Of a DNA stretch of 64,000 nucleotides, positions 53,584 to 62,894 are shown piece after piece. Source of the DNA: Mycobacterium sp. Aquia_216 (lineage in GTDB: Bacteria > Actinomycetota > Actinomycetes > Mycobacteriales > Mycobacteriaceae); assembly GCF_026723865.1 (NCBI RefSeq), contig NZ_CP113529.1, positions 3,472,001 to 3,536,000 of the forward strand. Direction: 5' to 3'. Below the pieces are notes generated by a model. That model did not search any database. It worked only from the letters and a program-made list of their open reading frames with translations, and had not been told where the DNA came from. The translations under genes were made by a program, and so were the position numbers. Within the stretch, counting starts at the first letter, position 1. Every line of letters begins with the position of its first letter.

Positions 53584-56500
53584 TTATGGTGCGCAGAAGA
53601 TCCGGGTCTTTGCCGACACACTGGCCGCGGCGGCGATCGTGGTCTGCAGCAGATGGTTGAGTTGGAGGGACTCTCGCCGCGGTTCGGGCTTGGTCAACTC
53701 GTTGTAGAGGGCGTTGGCCGAGAGCATGTTGCCCAACACCAGCCAGATTTCTTTGGAGGTCAGCGGATTACGAAGCAGCGGGGACAAGCCGCCCTCCCAT
53801 GCCGACCGCGCGTCGGGCCACTTCGAGACCCGAAATCGGTTGTTGACTGTCAACGCGATTTTGCCCTTACCGGTGAAGGTGTGCGGTTGATCCCACTGGG
53901 CCAAGTTCGGCTCACGAAGTGAATAGGTGGAAAACAGACCGGTGTTCTTCTGCGCCTGCGCGCACACCTCCTGAACCGCCGATGCCGAGAACTTCTTGTA
54001 GCTGTCTGACGCCTTGGCGTGGACCAGAACCACGCGCCGATTCTCGCCCTCGTCGGCGAGGATGAAGTCGGCGGTTTCCTGGCCCATGTCGCCGCAGATA
54101 CCCAACGTCGGAGTGAAGGTCACTGCCTCTGGCTGGTATCGCTGCGTCCATCCTTGGTCGAGCGCGAGTGAGTCTGTGTTGAATCCGGTTTGGGCCCAGC
54201 TGTCAATGAGCCCAAACAGGCTGGCGGGGTCGTAGCCGTCGCCGTTGCCAACTGCCAGCGCACCTTTTTCCATCTTTCTCGCCTCGAACTGGGTCGAGGG
54301 ATACAGGCAGTACCCGACGAAGAACTCTTCAGCGGTGAAGCGCTGCCCGAACTTCAGTCCCGGCGCGTAAAACGCACCGTGCACGTAGATGACTTCGGGG
54401 TCGTCGGGGATGATGTTGAACGCCTGCCGCTCGTTGAGCGCCCTGGTCAGCGGCACCCTGCGGTCCCCCACCGGGACGAAATCCTCGTCAAGAAGCCGTG
54501 ATTCAATTTTGTACCTGCCCTTGGCGGCATGGAATGTCACATCGAGGTCATAGACCTTGTCGTTGAGGGTGACCTTGAAGCCCGACGTCGCGCCCGAGCC
54601 GGTCACCGATGTGGTTGATCGATCGACACACAGCTCGTCGCTGCGCAGATAGTCGTCATCGCTGTTGCGCAGCACGTAGTCGCGGGACAACTCGGTCAAG
54701 TCCAGCAACAGGTTGGCTGGCGCATACTCTGTGACGCCCTTGCGCGCCGGCGCGGCATAGCGCCCGTAGACCTCGGGATATCGTTGTTGCGAACGCATCT
54801 GCCGTAGAAGGGATTCCACCCAACGCCGGTAGGCGCGCACCCGCAGTGGCGGACCTTGTTCGGAGACCCGGCCGGTGCTCAGCCCGACGTAGCGGCGCAA
54901 CAGATGCACCCCGGTTGCGTTGGACGACGGCATCGCCGGCCGGACGGTGATGTCGAAGTTCTCGTCGATCATCTCCTGGTAGTCGATGTCGTCGAGGATT
55001 TGGGGAGTCGTTCCGTTGTAGCCGGTGACGGTGGACACCACGTGTCCGTACTCGTCGAGGATGGGTGGAACATCGGCGATCGACGGCGCCGAGATCGTCC
55101 GCCGGCGCACCACCCGGTTACTGAGATTGGTGTTGCGCGATCCGATCAGCGAGATGCGGCCCTGGGCGCCTGGCATGACGACGCGCTCCAACTCGCCGGT
55201 GCCCACGGGCGGTAGATGGGACAACGCATCGGTCCCGCTGCCCGACCCCGTACTTGCCGTCGCCACCACACCACGGGTGGGCAAGAGCATCACCATCCGC
55301 GCCTCGACCACCGGCAGCGCGAAGTAACGATTGTTCAGAAAGCCGACGTTGTCGACCTTCGCGCAGATATAGACCACGGTGTTCGGCGAGAAGGCCGACA
55401 CGTCGTAGCGGGTGAACTCGAAATCGTTGGCGACAAGGTCTGCTTCGACGAGATTTGTCAACTGGTCCAACGTGGCGGATCGGGTGACCCGCCGGAGCGT
55501 GACCCGACGCTCGAAGAGCACTTCGTCGGCCACCTCTTCGGGTGTCATCGGTGGCTGCCCGCCGTCCTCGGCTTGGATGTGCAGCACACTGCGGAACTTC
55601 TTGTCGATGTAGAGCACCGGTGGCTGCACCTTGGTGAAGTCTGTGACAAGCACCTTTGACATGGCGCGGGCGAGATCCTCGGCGGTCACCGTCTGGTCGA
55701 AATCCCTGTACAGCTGCCAGTACTTATCGATTCGGCCGCGGAAATGGTCGAGCACCCAGGCCTGGCCGGTGTCGTTGTCACCCTTTCGAATAACCCGCCC
55801 AATTTGTTGGACGATCGAGCGGACATTGCCGAGCATGTCGAAGAACGCCAACACCTGGAATCGGTGGTCGTCGATTCCTTCCAGCAGTTTGTACTGGTGA
55901 ATCCAAATCACCGCGTCACACTGCCCGGGTGCGGGCACCGAACGGCGCTTCCATCCATCGGTCGGGGGGCCCGACGGATAACGGTCATGGATCCCGACTA
56001 CCCTGCCCGAGAATCCGCGGGCGATGAACGCATCGCCCAGGCGGGTGATTCTGGCCATGTCGTCGCAGTGGATGATGATCCGCTGCGTCCATCGTGACGT
56101 GTCAGAGCCCCACAACCCTGTGCAGTAGTCGATGACGTCGTCACAGAACAGCGCCTCGGTCAGCGCCGACTCACGTCGCTGCACGTGCACGTCGCGGATA
56201 ACCTCCTCGGCGACCGCCTCATGCAACTTGAAGAGATGAATATTGCCGGCGCTGATCCGAAATGCTTTAAGGTCGTTGCGAAATGGGGTAGCGGAGAGCA
56301 GCACGACCGGCTTGGCGAGGTTGCGCACGGCCTCGCTCCACTTAGCCGCCGGCTCATAATGTCCTTCGTCGAACAGAACCAGATCGATGCTGGAACACAG
56401 TGCCGCGTAGGCTGATTGCTGAACCGGTCCCCGACCACGCTGCAACTCCACCAGCATCTGCACGGTCATCACCAGTACCGAATCGGTCTCAGACAGAATC

Positions 56501-56991
56501 TTCCCCAGATCGGTCTCGGGTGGATGCTGCGCAAGGCGACCGGATTGACGTTCGACGAAGGTTGCCAGCTCGTCGCTGAGGATCGTCCGCGTGGAGCGGT
56601 ACAACGCGCCCATCGAGCTCAGATCCGCACTCTTTCGAACGGCGTAACACATCTTGGGCAACCGTATGTCGAGTCCGAGATCGAACTTTTCCGGGTTGAT
56701 GAACAGGTTCGCCCCGACCTCGCGCACCAGTTGGTCGCGAATAGGATCTCGAGTCGTCAGCACAAGGACATTGCCCACTTCGGGCGCACACTGGGCTAGG
56801 CCCGCGATCACCGCGGTCTTGCCTGTGCCGGTTGGATGGCACACGAGCGCAGCCCCGAGCAGGGCCCTCTCCTCTGCGGGCACGGCGTAGAAGTCTTGGC
56901 GATAGCGGCGTGCCATCGTGACGGCCGCCATCTGATAGGGGCGGAAGCGTTCGCGGTAGCGAAGCTTCTTCAACGGAGGTCGTGATGTCAT
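53584..56991 (-). CDS. large SF2 DEAD/DEAH-type helicase with possible C-terminal nuclease domain
   Basis: This 1135-residue protein starts at ATG 56991 (MTSRPPLKK), behind GGGGGA. The helicase core occupies about residues 15-420. It has the Q-like FRPYQ, Walker A CHPTGTGKT (51-59), Walker B VLFDEGH (DEGH, a variant of DEAH, at 208-211), motif III LLSATPF, and motif VI QQIGRVIRKG (~395-404). A long region of unknown fold follows. Near residues 975-993, DFILADEGEN ... VLVHAKAS could be a PD-(D/E)XK nuclease strand pair with His in place of Glu; this is uncertain. It is divergent from the AbiJ-like gene at 57433, suggesting a two-gene defence unit. Confidence 0.8.
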   Translation of the reverse strand: MTSRPPLKKLRYRERFRPYQMAAVTMARRYRQDFYAVPAEERALLGAALVCHPTGTGKTAVIAGLAQCAPEVGNVLVLTTRDPIRDQLVREVGANLFINPEKFDLGLDIRLPKMCYAVRKSADLSSMGALYRSTRTILSDELATFVERQSGRLAQHPPETDLGKILSETDSVLVMTVQMLVELQRGRGPVQQSAYAALCSSIDLVLFDEGHYEPAAKWSEAVRNLAKPVVLLSATPFRNDLKAFRISAGNIHLFKLHEAVAEEVIRDVHVQRRESALTEALFCDDVIDYCTGLWGSDTSRWTQRIIIHCDDMARITRLGDAFIARGFSGRVVGIHDRYPSGPPTDGWKRRSVPAPGQCDAVIWIHQYKLLEGIDDHRFQVLAFFDMLGNVRSIVQQIGRVIRKGDNDTGQAWVLDHFRGRIDKYWQLYRDFDQTVTAEDLARAMSKVLVTDFTKVQPPVLYIDKKFRSVLHIQAEDGGQPPMTPEEVADEVLFERRVTLRRVTRSATLDQLTNLVEADLVANDFEFTRYDVSAFSPNTVVYICAKVDNVGFLNNRYFALPVVEARMVMLLPTRGVVATASTGSGSGTDALSHLPPVGTGELERVVMPGAQGRISLIGSRNTNLSNRVVRRRTISAPSIADVPPILDEYGHVVSTVTGYNGTTPQILDDIDYQEMIDENFDITVRPAMPSSNATGVHLLRRYVGLSTGRVSEQGPPLRVRAYRRWVESLLRQMRSQQRYPEVYGRYAAPARKGVTEYAPANLLLDLTELSRDYVLRNSDDDYLRSDELCVDRSTTSVTGSGATSGFKVTLNDKVYDLDVTFHAAKGRYKIESRLLDEDFVPVGDRRVPLTRALNERQAFNIIPDDPEVIYVHGAFYAPGLKFGQRFTAEEFFVGYCLYPSTQFEARKMEKGALAVGNGDGYDPASLFGLIDSWAQTGFNTDSLALDQGWTQRYQPEAVTFTPTLGICGDMGQETADFILADEGENRRVVLVHAKASDSYKKFSASAVQEVCAQAQKNTGLFSTYSLREPNLAQWDQPHTFTGKGKIALTVNNRFRVSKWPDARSAWEGGLSPLLRNPLTSKEIWLVLGNMLSANALYNELTKPEPRRESLQLNHLLQTTIAAAASVSAKTRIFCAP

Positions 56992-57432
56992 GCGAAGTTC
57001 CCCCCATGAACGATCTGGACGACGGGCCATCGTAGTTCGATCCTGAGCAAAGCAACCCCGATTGTGTTCTTTCGCGGTCCATCCCCAGCCGGTCTTGTCC
57101 GCAGTGCCGCGACGAAGCCGCACCACCCCGGGCACCGCCAAACTGGCGGCTCACGGATCAATGGGTCAGTGAGTCAGGTCGGCCGCACCTGGCTGCGAGC
57201 TCAACCGACGCTCAGCCACTGGCGCAGTCTCTCGCCGTTGGGTGTTGTCGATGACGAAGCATCGCCGCCGGGGTAGGTGGCTGCGGGTCGATGCATACTC
57301 GCGAGACATCACCCAGCGGTTCACTGCGCCGGCATTGACGACGGCCAGCGCGGCTGGGCGCGGCCGTGGCGTTGGCGGGAAACGGCGGCGGCAACGCCGA
57401 GTTGTCGGTCTGTTCTGCGACGATGAAGGGCC
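56992..57432. promoter_or_regulatory. divergent promoter region between helicase and AbiJ-like genes
   Basis: About 440 bp between two divergent starts. It presumably contains both promoters. Frames here show no protein-like features. I saw no palindrome convincing enough to name. Confidence 0.4.
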
Positions 57433-58851
57433 ATGGCTGACGTCGATTTCGCCGCATTGCGTGGATTGCTGATCCCGCTGATCGAAGGCTTATGCTCGTG
57501 CACTCATCGAGAACTCGACATCCGGTTCGCCGAGCTCGGCCTGGTGGAGCCGCCTCAGACGCAGGGTTCGTCGCGCAGCCGCGCCCAACGTGTGCAGGCG
57601 GTTGCGGCAGGACTGCCTGACAGTGATCTCCCCAGCGTGGCCGGGCGAGTCCTGAGCACCGCCGCGGCACGGCCGGTCGAGCGTGTCGCCATCGAAGACA
57701 TCCTGTGGGCGCCGTCGGGCGCGCCACGAATTCCGAAACGCACCCGCCGCGAGATCGCTGCTGCACTGGCGCTCGAGGACTTGGTCGTCGACGAGCGCCG
57801 CTTCACCACAATGTTGGAATCGCTGTGGCCGCTGGAACCGCCCAACCCGTTCGACGCCCTGCTCGGGACCGGCCCACCCCGTCCAGCGCTGTGGGGTCCA
57901 CCCGATCTGCGCGCCCTGATCTATCAACACGTCTATCGAAACCCCGGCGACTGGTCGACAGAGGACCTCTTCGAGCATCTGGGAGCGTTCGAGGCCGCCG
58001 ACCGTCGTTTCGGCCTGTTCCTCGAAGCGATCACCTCAGCCGACGTGGTTCTCCACGAACCCAACCAACGCGCAATCGTCGACACGATCAACCCCTCCCT
58101 GCGCCAATGTGGACTCCATTTGGCCGAAACTGACATCCGCGACGGCTACCCCGTCTTCACCGTGGCCCGGCACGCAGCCGGAGGGATGCGCCGTCCCAAG
58201 AACTTGATCTTCGCCTCCCCGCGCAAGCCCGACCTGCGGCTCACCGACGCCCTCGACAACGACATCGAGATCCTCACCGGCGCCGACGACGTCCTTGTCT
58301 ATGACCGCCCGATCGGACCGGGCGGACTTCGGTGGCGCGACCTGCAAGCCTGGTGGCAAGACGCGCACCCCGAAAACACCCCGAAGCAAGCCAAAAGCAT
58401 GCTTTATCAACGGCTTCTGCGTGCCATCCCGAGGGAATCCCCGCCACAGCAACTGCTCTTCACCGCCTATCACAAGATCTTCGGCGAAGCCATCCCCGCC
58501 CTGCCGGCGCTGCTACCCGAAGTGTGGCTGCACTGGGACCCCAAGACCATCCAACAACGCGGCGCCGATGCGCTACTGCGCTTCCGGATGGACTTCCTAA
58601 TGCTCGCCGGCCCCGAGCGCATCGTCATCGAGGTCGACGGCGCACACCATTACGCTCACCCGGACGGCCGCCGCGACCCCGTCCGGTATGCGGCCATGAT
58701 GAGCGCCGACCGCGATCTGCGTCTCAGCGGATACGAGGTGTTCCGCTTCGGCGCCGAGGACTTGCGCGACCCCGTCCGCGCCACGCCGATGCTCACTGAC
58801 TTCTTTCAAACGCTGTTTGACCGGCACGGCGTCACCAGGACCGAAGACTGA
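57433..58851 (+). CDS. AbiJ-like protein with C-terminal PD-(D/E)XK (DUF559/Vsr-type) nuclease domain
   Basis: The 472-residue protein begins at ATG 57433, behind GAAGGG. The central region (about 150-245; GPPDLRALIYQHVYRNPGDW, RRFGLFLEAITSADVVLHEP, NQRAIVDTINPSLRQCGLHL) matches my memory of AbiJ N-terminal domain 3 proteins. The last ~90 residues contain RMDFLMLAGPERIVIEVDGA with Asp387, Glu400 and Asp402, then HHY and a later SADRDLRLSGYEVFRFG. This is the D-...-ExD pattern of DUF559/Vsr-like nucleases. An abortive-infection or nuclease role is inferred. It is divergent from the helicase gene. Confidence 0.75.
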   Translation: MADVDFAALRGLLIPLIEGLCSCTHRELDIRFAELGLVEPPQTQGSSRSRAQRVQAVAAGLPDSDLPSVAGRVLSTAAARPVERVAIEDILWAPSGAPRIPKRTRREIAAALALEDLVVDERRFTTMLESLWPLEPPNPFDALLGTGPPRPALWGPPDLRALIYQHVYRNPGDWSTEDLFEHLGAFEAADRRFGLFLEAITSADVVLHEPNQRAIVDTINPSLRQCGLHLAETDIRDGYPVFTVARHAAGGMRRPKNLIFASPRKPDLRLTDALDNDIEILTGADDVLVYDRPIGPGGLRWRDLQAWWQDAHPENTPKQAKSMLYQRLLRAIPRESPPQQLLFTAYHKIFGEAIPALPALLPEVWLHWDPKTIQQRGADALLRFRMDFLMLAGPERIVIEVDGAHHYAHPDGRRDPVRYAAMMSADRDLRLSGYEVFRFGAEDLRDPVRATPMLTDFFQTLFDRHGVTRTED

Positions 58852-59093
58852 GCACGTCGACGTGTCAGAGCGATGTGCCATCGTGGCCCTAGCACGCACG
58901 ACCGCTACAAATCATCCAAGGAAACGCGATGTCGAACAACCCGGGTGTAGGCCTTTGTCGCCGGCGGCGGCGGTTGTCGCCACGACGCCACTGCGTTGGC
59001 CGAAGCCTGCCGTCGCTTCCTGGCATCTGCGACACCCCAGCGGCAAGGGCTAGATAGCCCGGATCTGCTGATCGCCGCCCCTAGGATGAAGCC

Positions 59094-60068
59094 GTGGCCG
59101 GACGACAGCTCAAGGAGATTTTCCGTGCGTTCCACGCGCGGGATGAGTTGGCGTTCCGCCGCGCAGCTACGGAGATCATTGAGGAAGAGCAGGCAAAGCA
59201 CCACAATGCGTTGGCCCGTGATCTTCAGAAGCTGCTCGTTGCGGGTAGCGGGACCGTCGACTCTGGCACGACAGTTCTATTGCCTGCGCCACCAAAGGAT
59301 CGCGAAGGCGAGTGGGACCTTGGAGAGGTCCGAGAGCCGGAGCGTCTGCTGGAGGATCTGGTTTTACGTAAGAATGTGTCAGCGGCACTCGAGGGCGTCG
59401 TCAAGGAAGTACGGCAATGGTCATTGCTGGATGCGGCCGGCCTACCTCGGCGGCAACGCCTCCTCCTGCAGGGTCCGCCCGGTTGTGGAAAGACGACCGC
59501 GGCGGAGGCCATGGCCGCCGAGCTGGGACGTCCACTTCTCATCGTTAGGCTGGATGCGGTCGTCTCCTCGTACCTCGGTGAGACCGCAAGCAACCTCCGT
59601 CGCATCTTGGACTATGCCGACCAGGCCCCGTTCGTCGTCCTCTTCGACGAATTCGATTCATTGGGCCGCTCACGTGACGACAGTTCCGAGCACGGAGAGA
59701 TGAAGCGTGTCGTCACCGCTTTCCTCCAGATGACAGACCGTTATCGTGGCCCGAGCCTGCTGTTGGCTGCGACGAACCATCCATCCCTTCTCGACGAGGC
59801 GCTGTGGCGCCGCTTTGACGAGGTACTGACTTTCGACCTCCCGACTGTGCATCAGCTTCGGCAACTAATACGGCTCCGGTTCAAAAGCGTTGCTCATTCG
59901 AGCTTGGAAATCGACAGCTACGCGAGTGCGCTAAAGGGGCTGCCACACGCCGCCGCCGAGAAGCTCGTCATCGACGCACGCCGCACAGCCATCCTGCGCC
60001 ACGCTGATGTCGTGGACGACAGCCACGTTCGAGAGGTCCTTCCCGGCATCACGTCTCGGCCGTGGTGA
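59094..60068 (+). CDS. AAA+ ATPase paired with a subtilase
   Basis: The 324-residue protein starts at GTG 59094. An N-terminal helical ~50 residues (EEQAKHHNALARDLQKLL) comes before a single AAA+ module. This has Walker A LQGPPGCGKTT (126-135), Walker B VVLFDEFD (181-188), sensor-1 Asn in LAATNHP (228) and arginine fingers in LWRRFDE (239-240). All catalytic elements are present. The stop is 4 bp before the subtilase start, so the two are an operon. Pairs of this kind occur in defence-type islands, with the AAA protein probably controlling the protease. Confidence 0.88.
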   Translation: MAGRQLKEIFRAFHARDELAFRRAATEIIEEEQAKHHNALARDLQKLLVAGSGTVDSGTTVLLPAPPKDREGEWDLGEVREPERLLEDLVLRKNVSAALEGVVKEVRQWSLLDAAGLPRRQRLLLQGPPGCGKTTAAEAMAAELGRPLLIVRLDAVVSSYLGETASNLRRILDYADQAPFVVLFDEFDSLGRSRDDSSEHGEMKRVVTAFLQMTDRYRGPSLLLAATNHPSLLDEALWRRFDEVLTFDLPTVHQLRQLIRLRFKSVAHSSLEIDSYASALKGLPHAAAEKLVIDARRTAILRHADVVDDSHVREVLPGITSRPW

Positions 60069-60072
60069 AGCG

Positions 60073-62412
60073 ATGCCCGAACACTTACTGCTTCCCAATC
60101 CGCGACCAGTTCAGTCTCGGCGTTCCAGCCCTGCGGGAGGTGGCTCACCGCAGCGTCAGCGCGGGGAACACGGCAGACATCTGCGTCAGCAACTGGCAGT
60201 TGCCAGGGCGCCTCGCCAACTCAACGCTGGGGTGGATCCAGACCTGGTGTTCAAGATTACGGCGGGAGCGCGACCGGAGGACTCGTCGTTTGAGGGCCGA
60301 GGTCTCCAAATTTTAGGCGAGACCGTCGACTACACCTATTTCGTGTTGTCAAGCGATCAGGGCGCATCACTCGACGGCGCGATCCAGCGCTACGTCCGCA
60401 CCGGCGAACTACGAAGCTTCTTCGATCAGATCGACGACATCGAGCCTTACGGTCCGGAAGATCGTACCGGCCCGGGCATCGGTGATATCGCAGCGAACTC
60501 CGCTGGCACGGCGGTTGTCGACGTCATCATCTGGCCCTCCGGAGCCCACAACGAAGCCGTCAGGCGATCAACCATGGTTGAGACGATCGTCACGCAGAAC
60601 GGTGGGCAGGTATTGCTGAGGTCGGTCTCTGCACGCCGAAGCTACCTGCGGGTAGAGGTGACCGGCGTCGGATTGTCCGATGTCCTCGACACCAGTGTCG
60701 TCGAAATGGTTCGCACGCCGCCGGTTCCGTTCCTCGACTTTCGTGACTGGCGTAACATTGACATCTCGTCCGTGAGTCGAACTGATCGTGCCAGCGAAGT
60801 GGTCGGCGTTCTCGACGATTCTCCGGCGTCGTCGCATCCGTTGCTCACCGGACTCGTCGCCTCCGACGAATCGCTGTCACCACCGACCTACCAATGGCAG
60901 CGGCGCGGGACTCATGGCACCGAGGTGGTCGGACGCCTCCTCTTCCCTTCTCTTCACGAAGAGCTCCGTGACGGACTGCCTCTGACTGCCGTGGGCAGCG
61001 TTCGAGTCGTGCGAGTTCTCGAACCCGATCCGTCCCGGCCCGATCGTCCCCCGCGTTTCGCGACGTACGCCGCGCCCCACGACTTGGTGGAAGCTGCGAT
61101 CCGCCACTTGCATGCCGCACACGGCGTTCGGATCTTCAATCTCTCGATTGGCTATTCAGAGCCCTTCAACGACCTTCACCTAGGACCGCTCACCGAGACA
61201 ATCGACGACCTCGTACGCGAACTCAACATTGTCGTGGTCGTGCCAACCGGAAACGCGGCGGCGGACAGAACAGCTCGTAGTCCAAGTGGTCATCACATCA
61301 TTGACGACAAGCCGGAATTCTTCTTCTCACCAGAACACCGGCTAGCGGAGCCCGGCCCGGCCGCACTGGCAATCACGGTCGGAGCGCTGGCGCTCAGTGG
61401 AGCGCCAGCGGAGCTACCTGGCCGTTTCGGGTGGCGAGCCGCCGCCGACGCCCAAGAAGTGTCGCCATTCAGCCGTAGCGGGCCGGGACTGGGGACGAAC
61501 TCGCGGCGGGCCAACAAGCCCGACGTCGCTCACTTCGGCGGAAACGTCGTCGTCAACGACACGGGCAACACCGTGCCCAATGAGCCCGGTGCGTCATTGA
61601 TCAGCACGTCAACCCGAAGTGCCGACGGCCAGATGTTCGCAGCCGTCAACGGGACCAGCTACGCCGCACCCGCTGTGGCGCGCGTTGCAGCCGACATCGC
61701 CTACGCATACCCTGACGCCTCCGCGAACTTGATCCGCGCCCTCGTTGCGACGGGGGCATCACAGACCCCAATGGCAGCCAGGATTACCGAGCCACACCGA
61801 CGGAACCGTCTGTACGGGCTCGGGCTCCCCGACGCGGACAGGGCAATATCAAGCGACGGCCACCGGGTCACGATGACCTACGACGGCGCCCTGCCGGTCG
61901 ACACCGTCCAGATCCACCCGATGCCCGTCCCCGAGCAGTTCCGACGAGGGAGTCGGCGAGACCGCGTCATCAGCGTCGCGCTGGCATTCGACCCGCCAGT
62001 GCGCCGGCAGCGTCGTGAATACCTGGCTGGCACAATCAAGTTCGAGGTATACCGAGACATCGGTGCAGATGAACTTGCCGAGATACTCCAGCGACAAGAC
62101 CCCGACGACCGCGCCGAACTCATCAGTGATCGGCGCAAGTTGGACTTCCAGCCCGGGGTCAACACCTTCACCCACGGCACGCTTCACCTCCGGACGTGGG
62201 TCGGACGCAACTCATTCGTCAACGACGACGAGACTTTCCTCGTCGCCGTCACCCATAAAGCGCAAACCTGGGCACGAAACGATTCGGCGTATGAAAGTCA
62301 GGCATACGCGTTGGCGGCAACTCTGGAGGATCGCGATCTTGCGACCGCCGACCTCCATGAGATTCTCCGGCAGCAACTCCGCGTCCCCAACCGCGTGCGG
62401 CTGCGCGCCTAG
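60073..62412 (+). CDS. S8 subtilisin-like serine protease, intracellular type
   Basis: The 779-residue protein starts at ATG 60073, four bases after the AAA gene. It has no signal peptide. An N-terminal ~230 residues precede the S8 domain. Catalytic residues are Asp 248/249 (VVGVLDDSPASSHP), His 281 (RRGTHGTEVVGRL), the oxyanion Asn 394 (VVPTGNAAADR) and Ser 529 (NGTSYAAPAVARVAA). A C-terminal ~200 residues with no recognised family follow (PMPVPEQFRRGSRRDRVISV). The length, lack of export signal and AAA partner suggest a conditionally activated intracellular protease. Confidence 0.9.
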   Translation: MPEHLLLPNPRPVQSRRSSPAGGGSPQRQRGEHGRHLRQQLAVARAPRQLNAGVDPDLVFKITAGARPEDSSFEGRGLQILGETVDYTYFVLSSDQGASLDGAIQRYVRTGELRSFFDQIDDIEPYGPEDRTGPGIGDIAANSAGTAVVDVIIWPSGAHNEAVRRSTMVETIVTQNGGQVLLRSVSARRSYLRVEVTGVGLSDVLDTSVVEMVRTPPVPFLDFRDWRNIDISSVSRTDRASEVVGVLDDSPASSHPLLTGLVASDESLSPPTYQWQRRGTHGTEVVGRLLFPSLHEELRDGLPLTAVGSVRVVRVLEPDPSRPDRPPRFATYAAPHDLVEAAIRHLHAAHGVRIFNLSIGYSEPFNDLHLGPLTETIDDLVRELNIVVVVPTGNAAADRTARSPSGHHIIDDKPEFFFSPEHRLAEPGPAALAITVGALALSGAPAELPGRFGWRAAADAQEVSPFSRSGPGLGTNSRRANKPDVAHFGGNVVVNDTGNTVPNEPGASLISTSTRSADGQMFAAVNGTSYAAPAVARVAADIAYAYPDASANLIRALVATGASQTPMAARITEPHRRNRLYGLGLPDADRAISSDGHRVTMTYDGALPVDTVQIHPMPVPEQFRRGSRRDRVISVALAFDPPVRRQRREYLAGTIKFEVYRDIGADELAEILQRQDPDDRAELISDRRKLDFQPGVNTFTHGTLHLRTWVGRNSFVNDDETFLVAVTHKAQTWARNDSAYESQAYALAATLEDRDLATADLHEILRQQLRVPNRVRLRA

Positions 62413-62450
62413 GGCTGGTTTAGATGCGCCCCCCATCGACAACAATGTGT

Positions 62451-62894
62451 TCAGCCGTCGTCGTCCATCGGTTCGCTAAGCCTGATGGCGTTGTAGATGT
62501 GCTGCCAGCGCTGGGCGGTCCGTGGGGGCTCGCCGCGAAACTTGATCGTGCTGAGCATCTGCACATCGGCGGCGGGCAGTTGCTTGTCCTCGGCGAAGTC
62601 CATCAGGCTCGGTGGCGGCGGACCGTCCGGTTGTGCCAACACTCGTCGGCCCAGCAGATCCGCCATCGTCACCCCGAGCGCTTGCGCGATCGCGTACAGC
62701 GTTTTCGCTGAAGGCCGTCGCACCGCCTGCGTCGACGCGTCGGAGTTCTCCAATGTCGAGAGGTAGCTCTTGCTGACCCCGGACTGATCGGCTAGCTGAC
62801 TTAGATTAAGTCCCTTGTCTTTTCGGAACTTGGCAATCCGCGCGCCGAGTCCGGCCTGCTCGGGTCGGTCCTCGTTCGCGGGGTCAGCTTGCAC
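62451..62894 (-). CDS. XRE-family HTH regulator paired with an ImmA-like protease
   Basis: The 147-residue protein has an HTH_3 domain (LGARIAKFRKDKGLNLSQLA, QSGVSKSYLSTLEN, TLYAIAQALGVTMADLL), followed by an acidic tail. It overlaps the ImmA-type gene upstream by 11 bp, so they form one transcript. It is expected to bind the two palindromes at 63788-63841, controlling its own operon and the divergent gene at 63873. In the ICEBs1-like model, ImmA cleaves the repressor; that is an analogy only. Confidence 0.85.
   Translation of the reverse strand: MQADPANEDRPEQAGLGARIAKFRKDKGLNLSQLADQSGVSKSYLSTLENSDASTQAVRRPSAKTLYAIAQALGVTMADLLGRRVLAQPDGPPPPSLMDFAEDKQLPAADVQMLSTIKFRGEPPRTAQRWQHIYNAIRLSEPMDDDG

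Noticed and set aside
52800..53621. Long reverse open frame overlapping the inverted repeat and the small ORF
   Set aside because: It runs antisense to the well-initiated 38-residue ORF, has an Arg/Gly-rich composition typical of GC-bias shadows, and lacks motifs.
53584..58851. Assignment of helicase/AbiJ-like pair to Hachiman, Zorya or DISARM
   Set aside because: The partners diagnostic of those systems (HamA-type nuclease, ZorAB, DrmA/B with methylase) are not seen. I left it unnamed.
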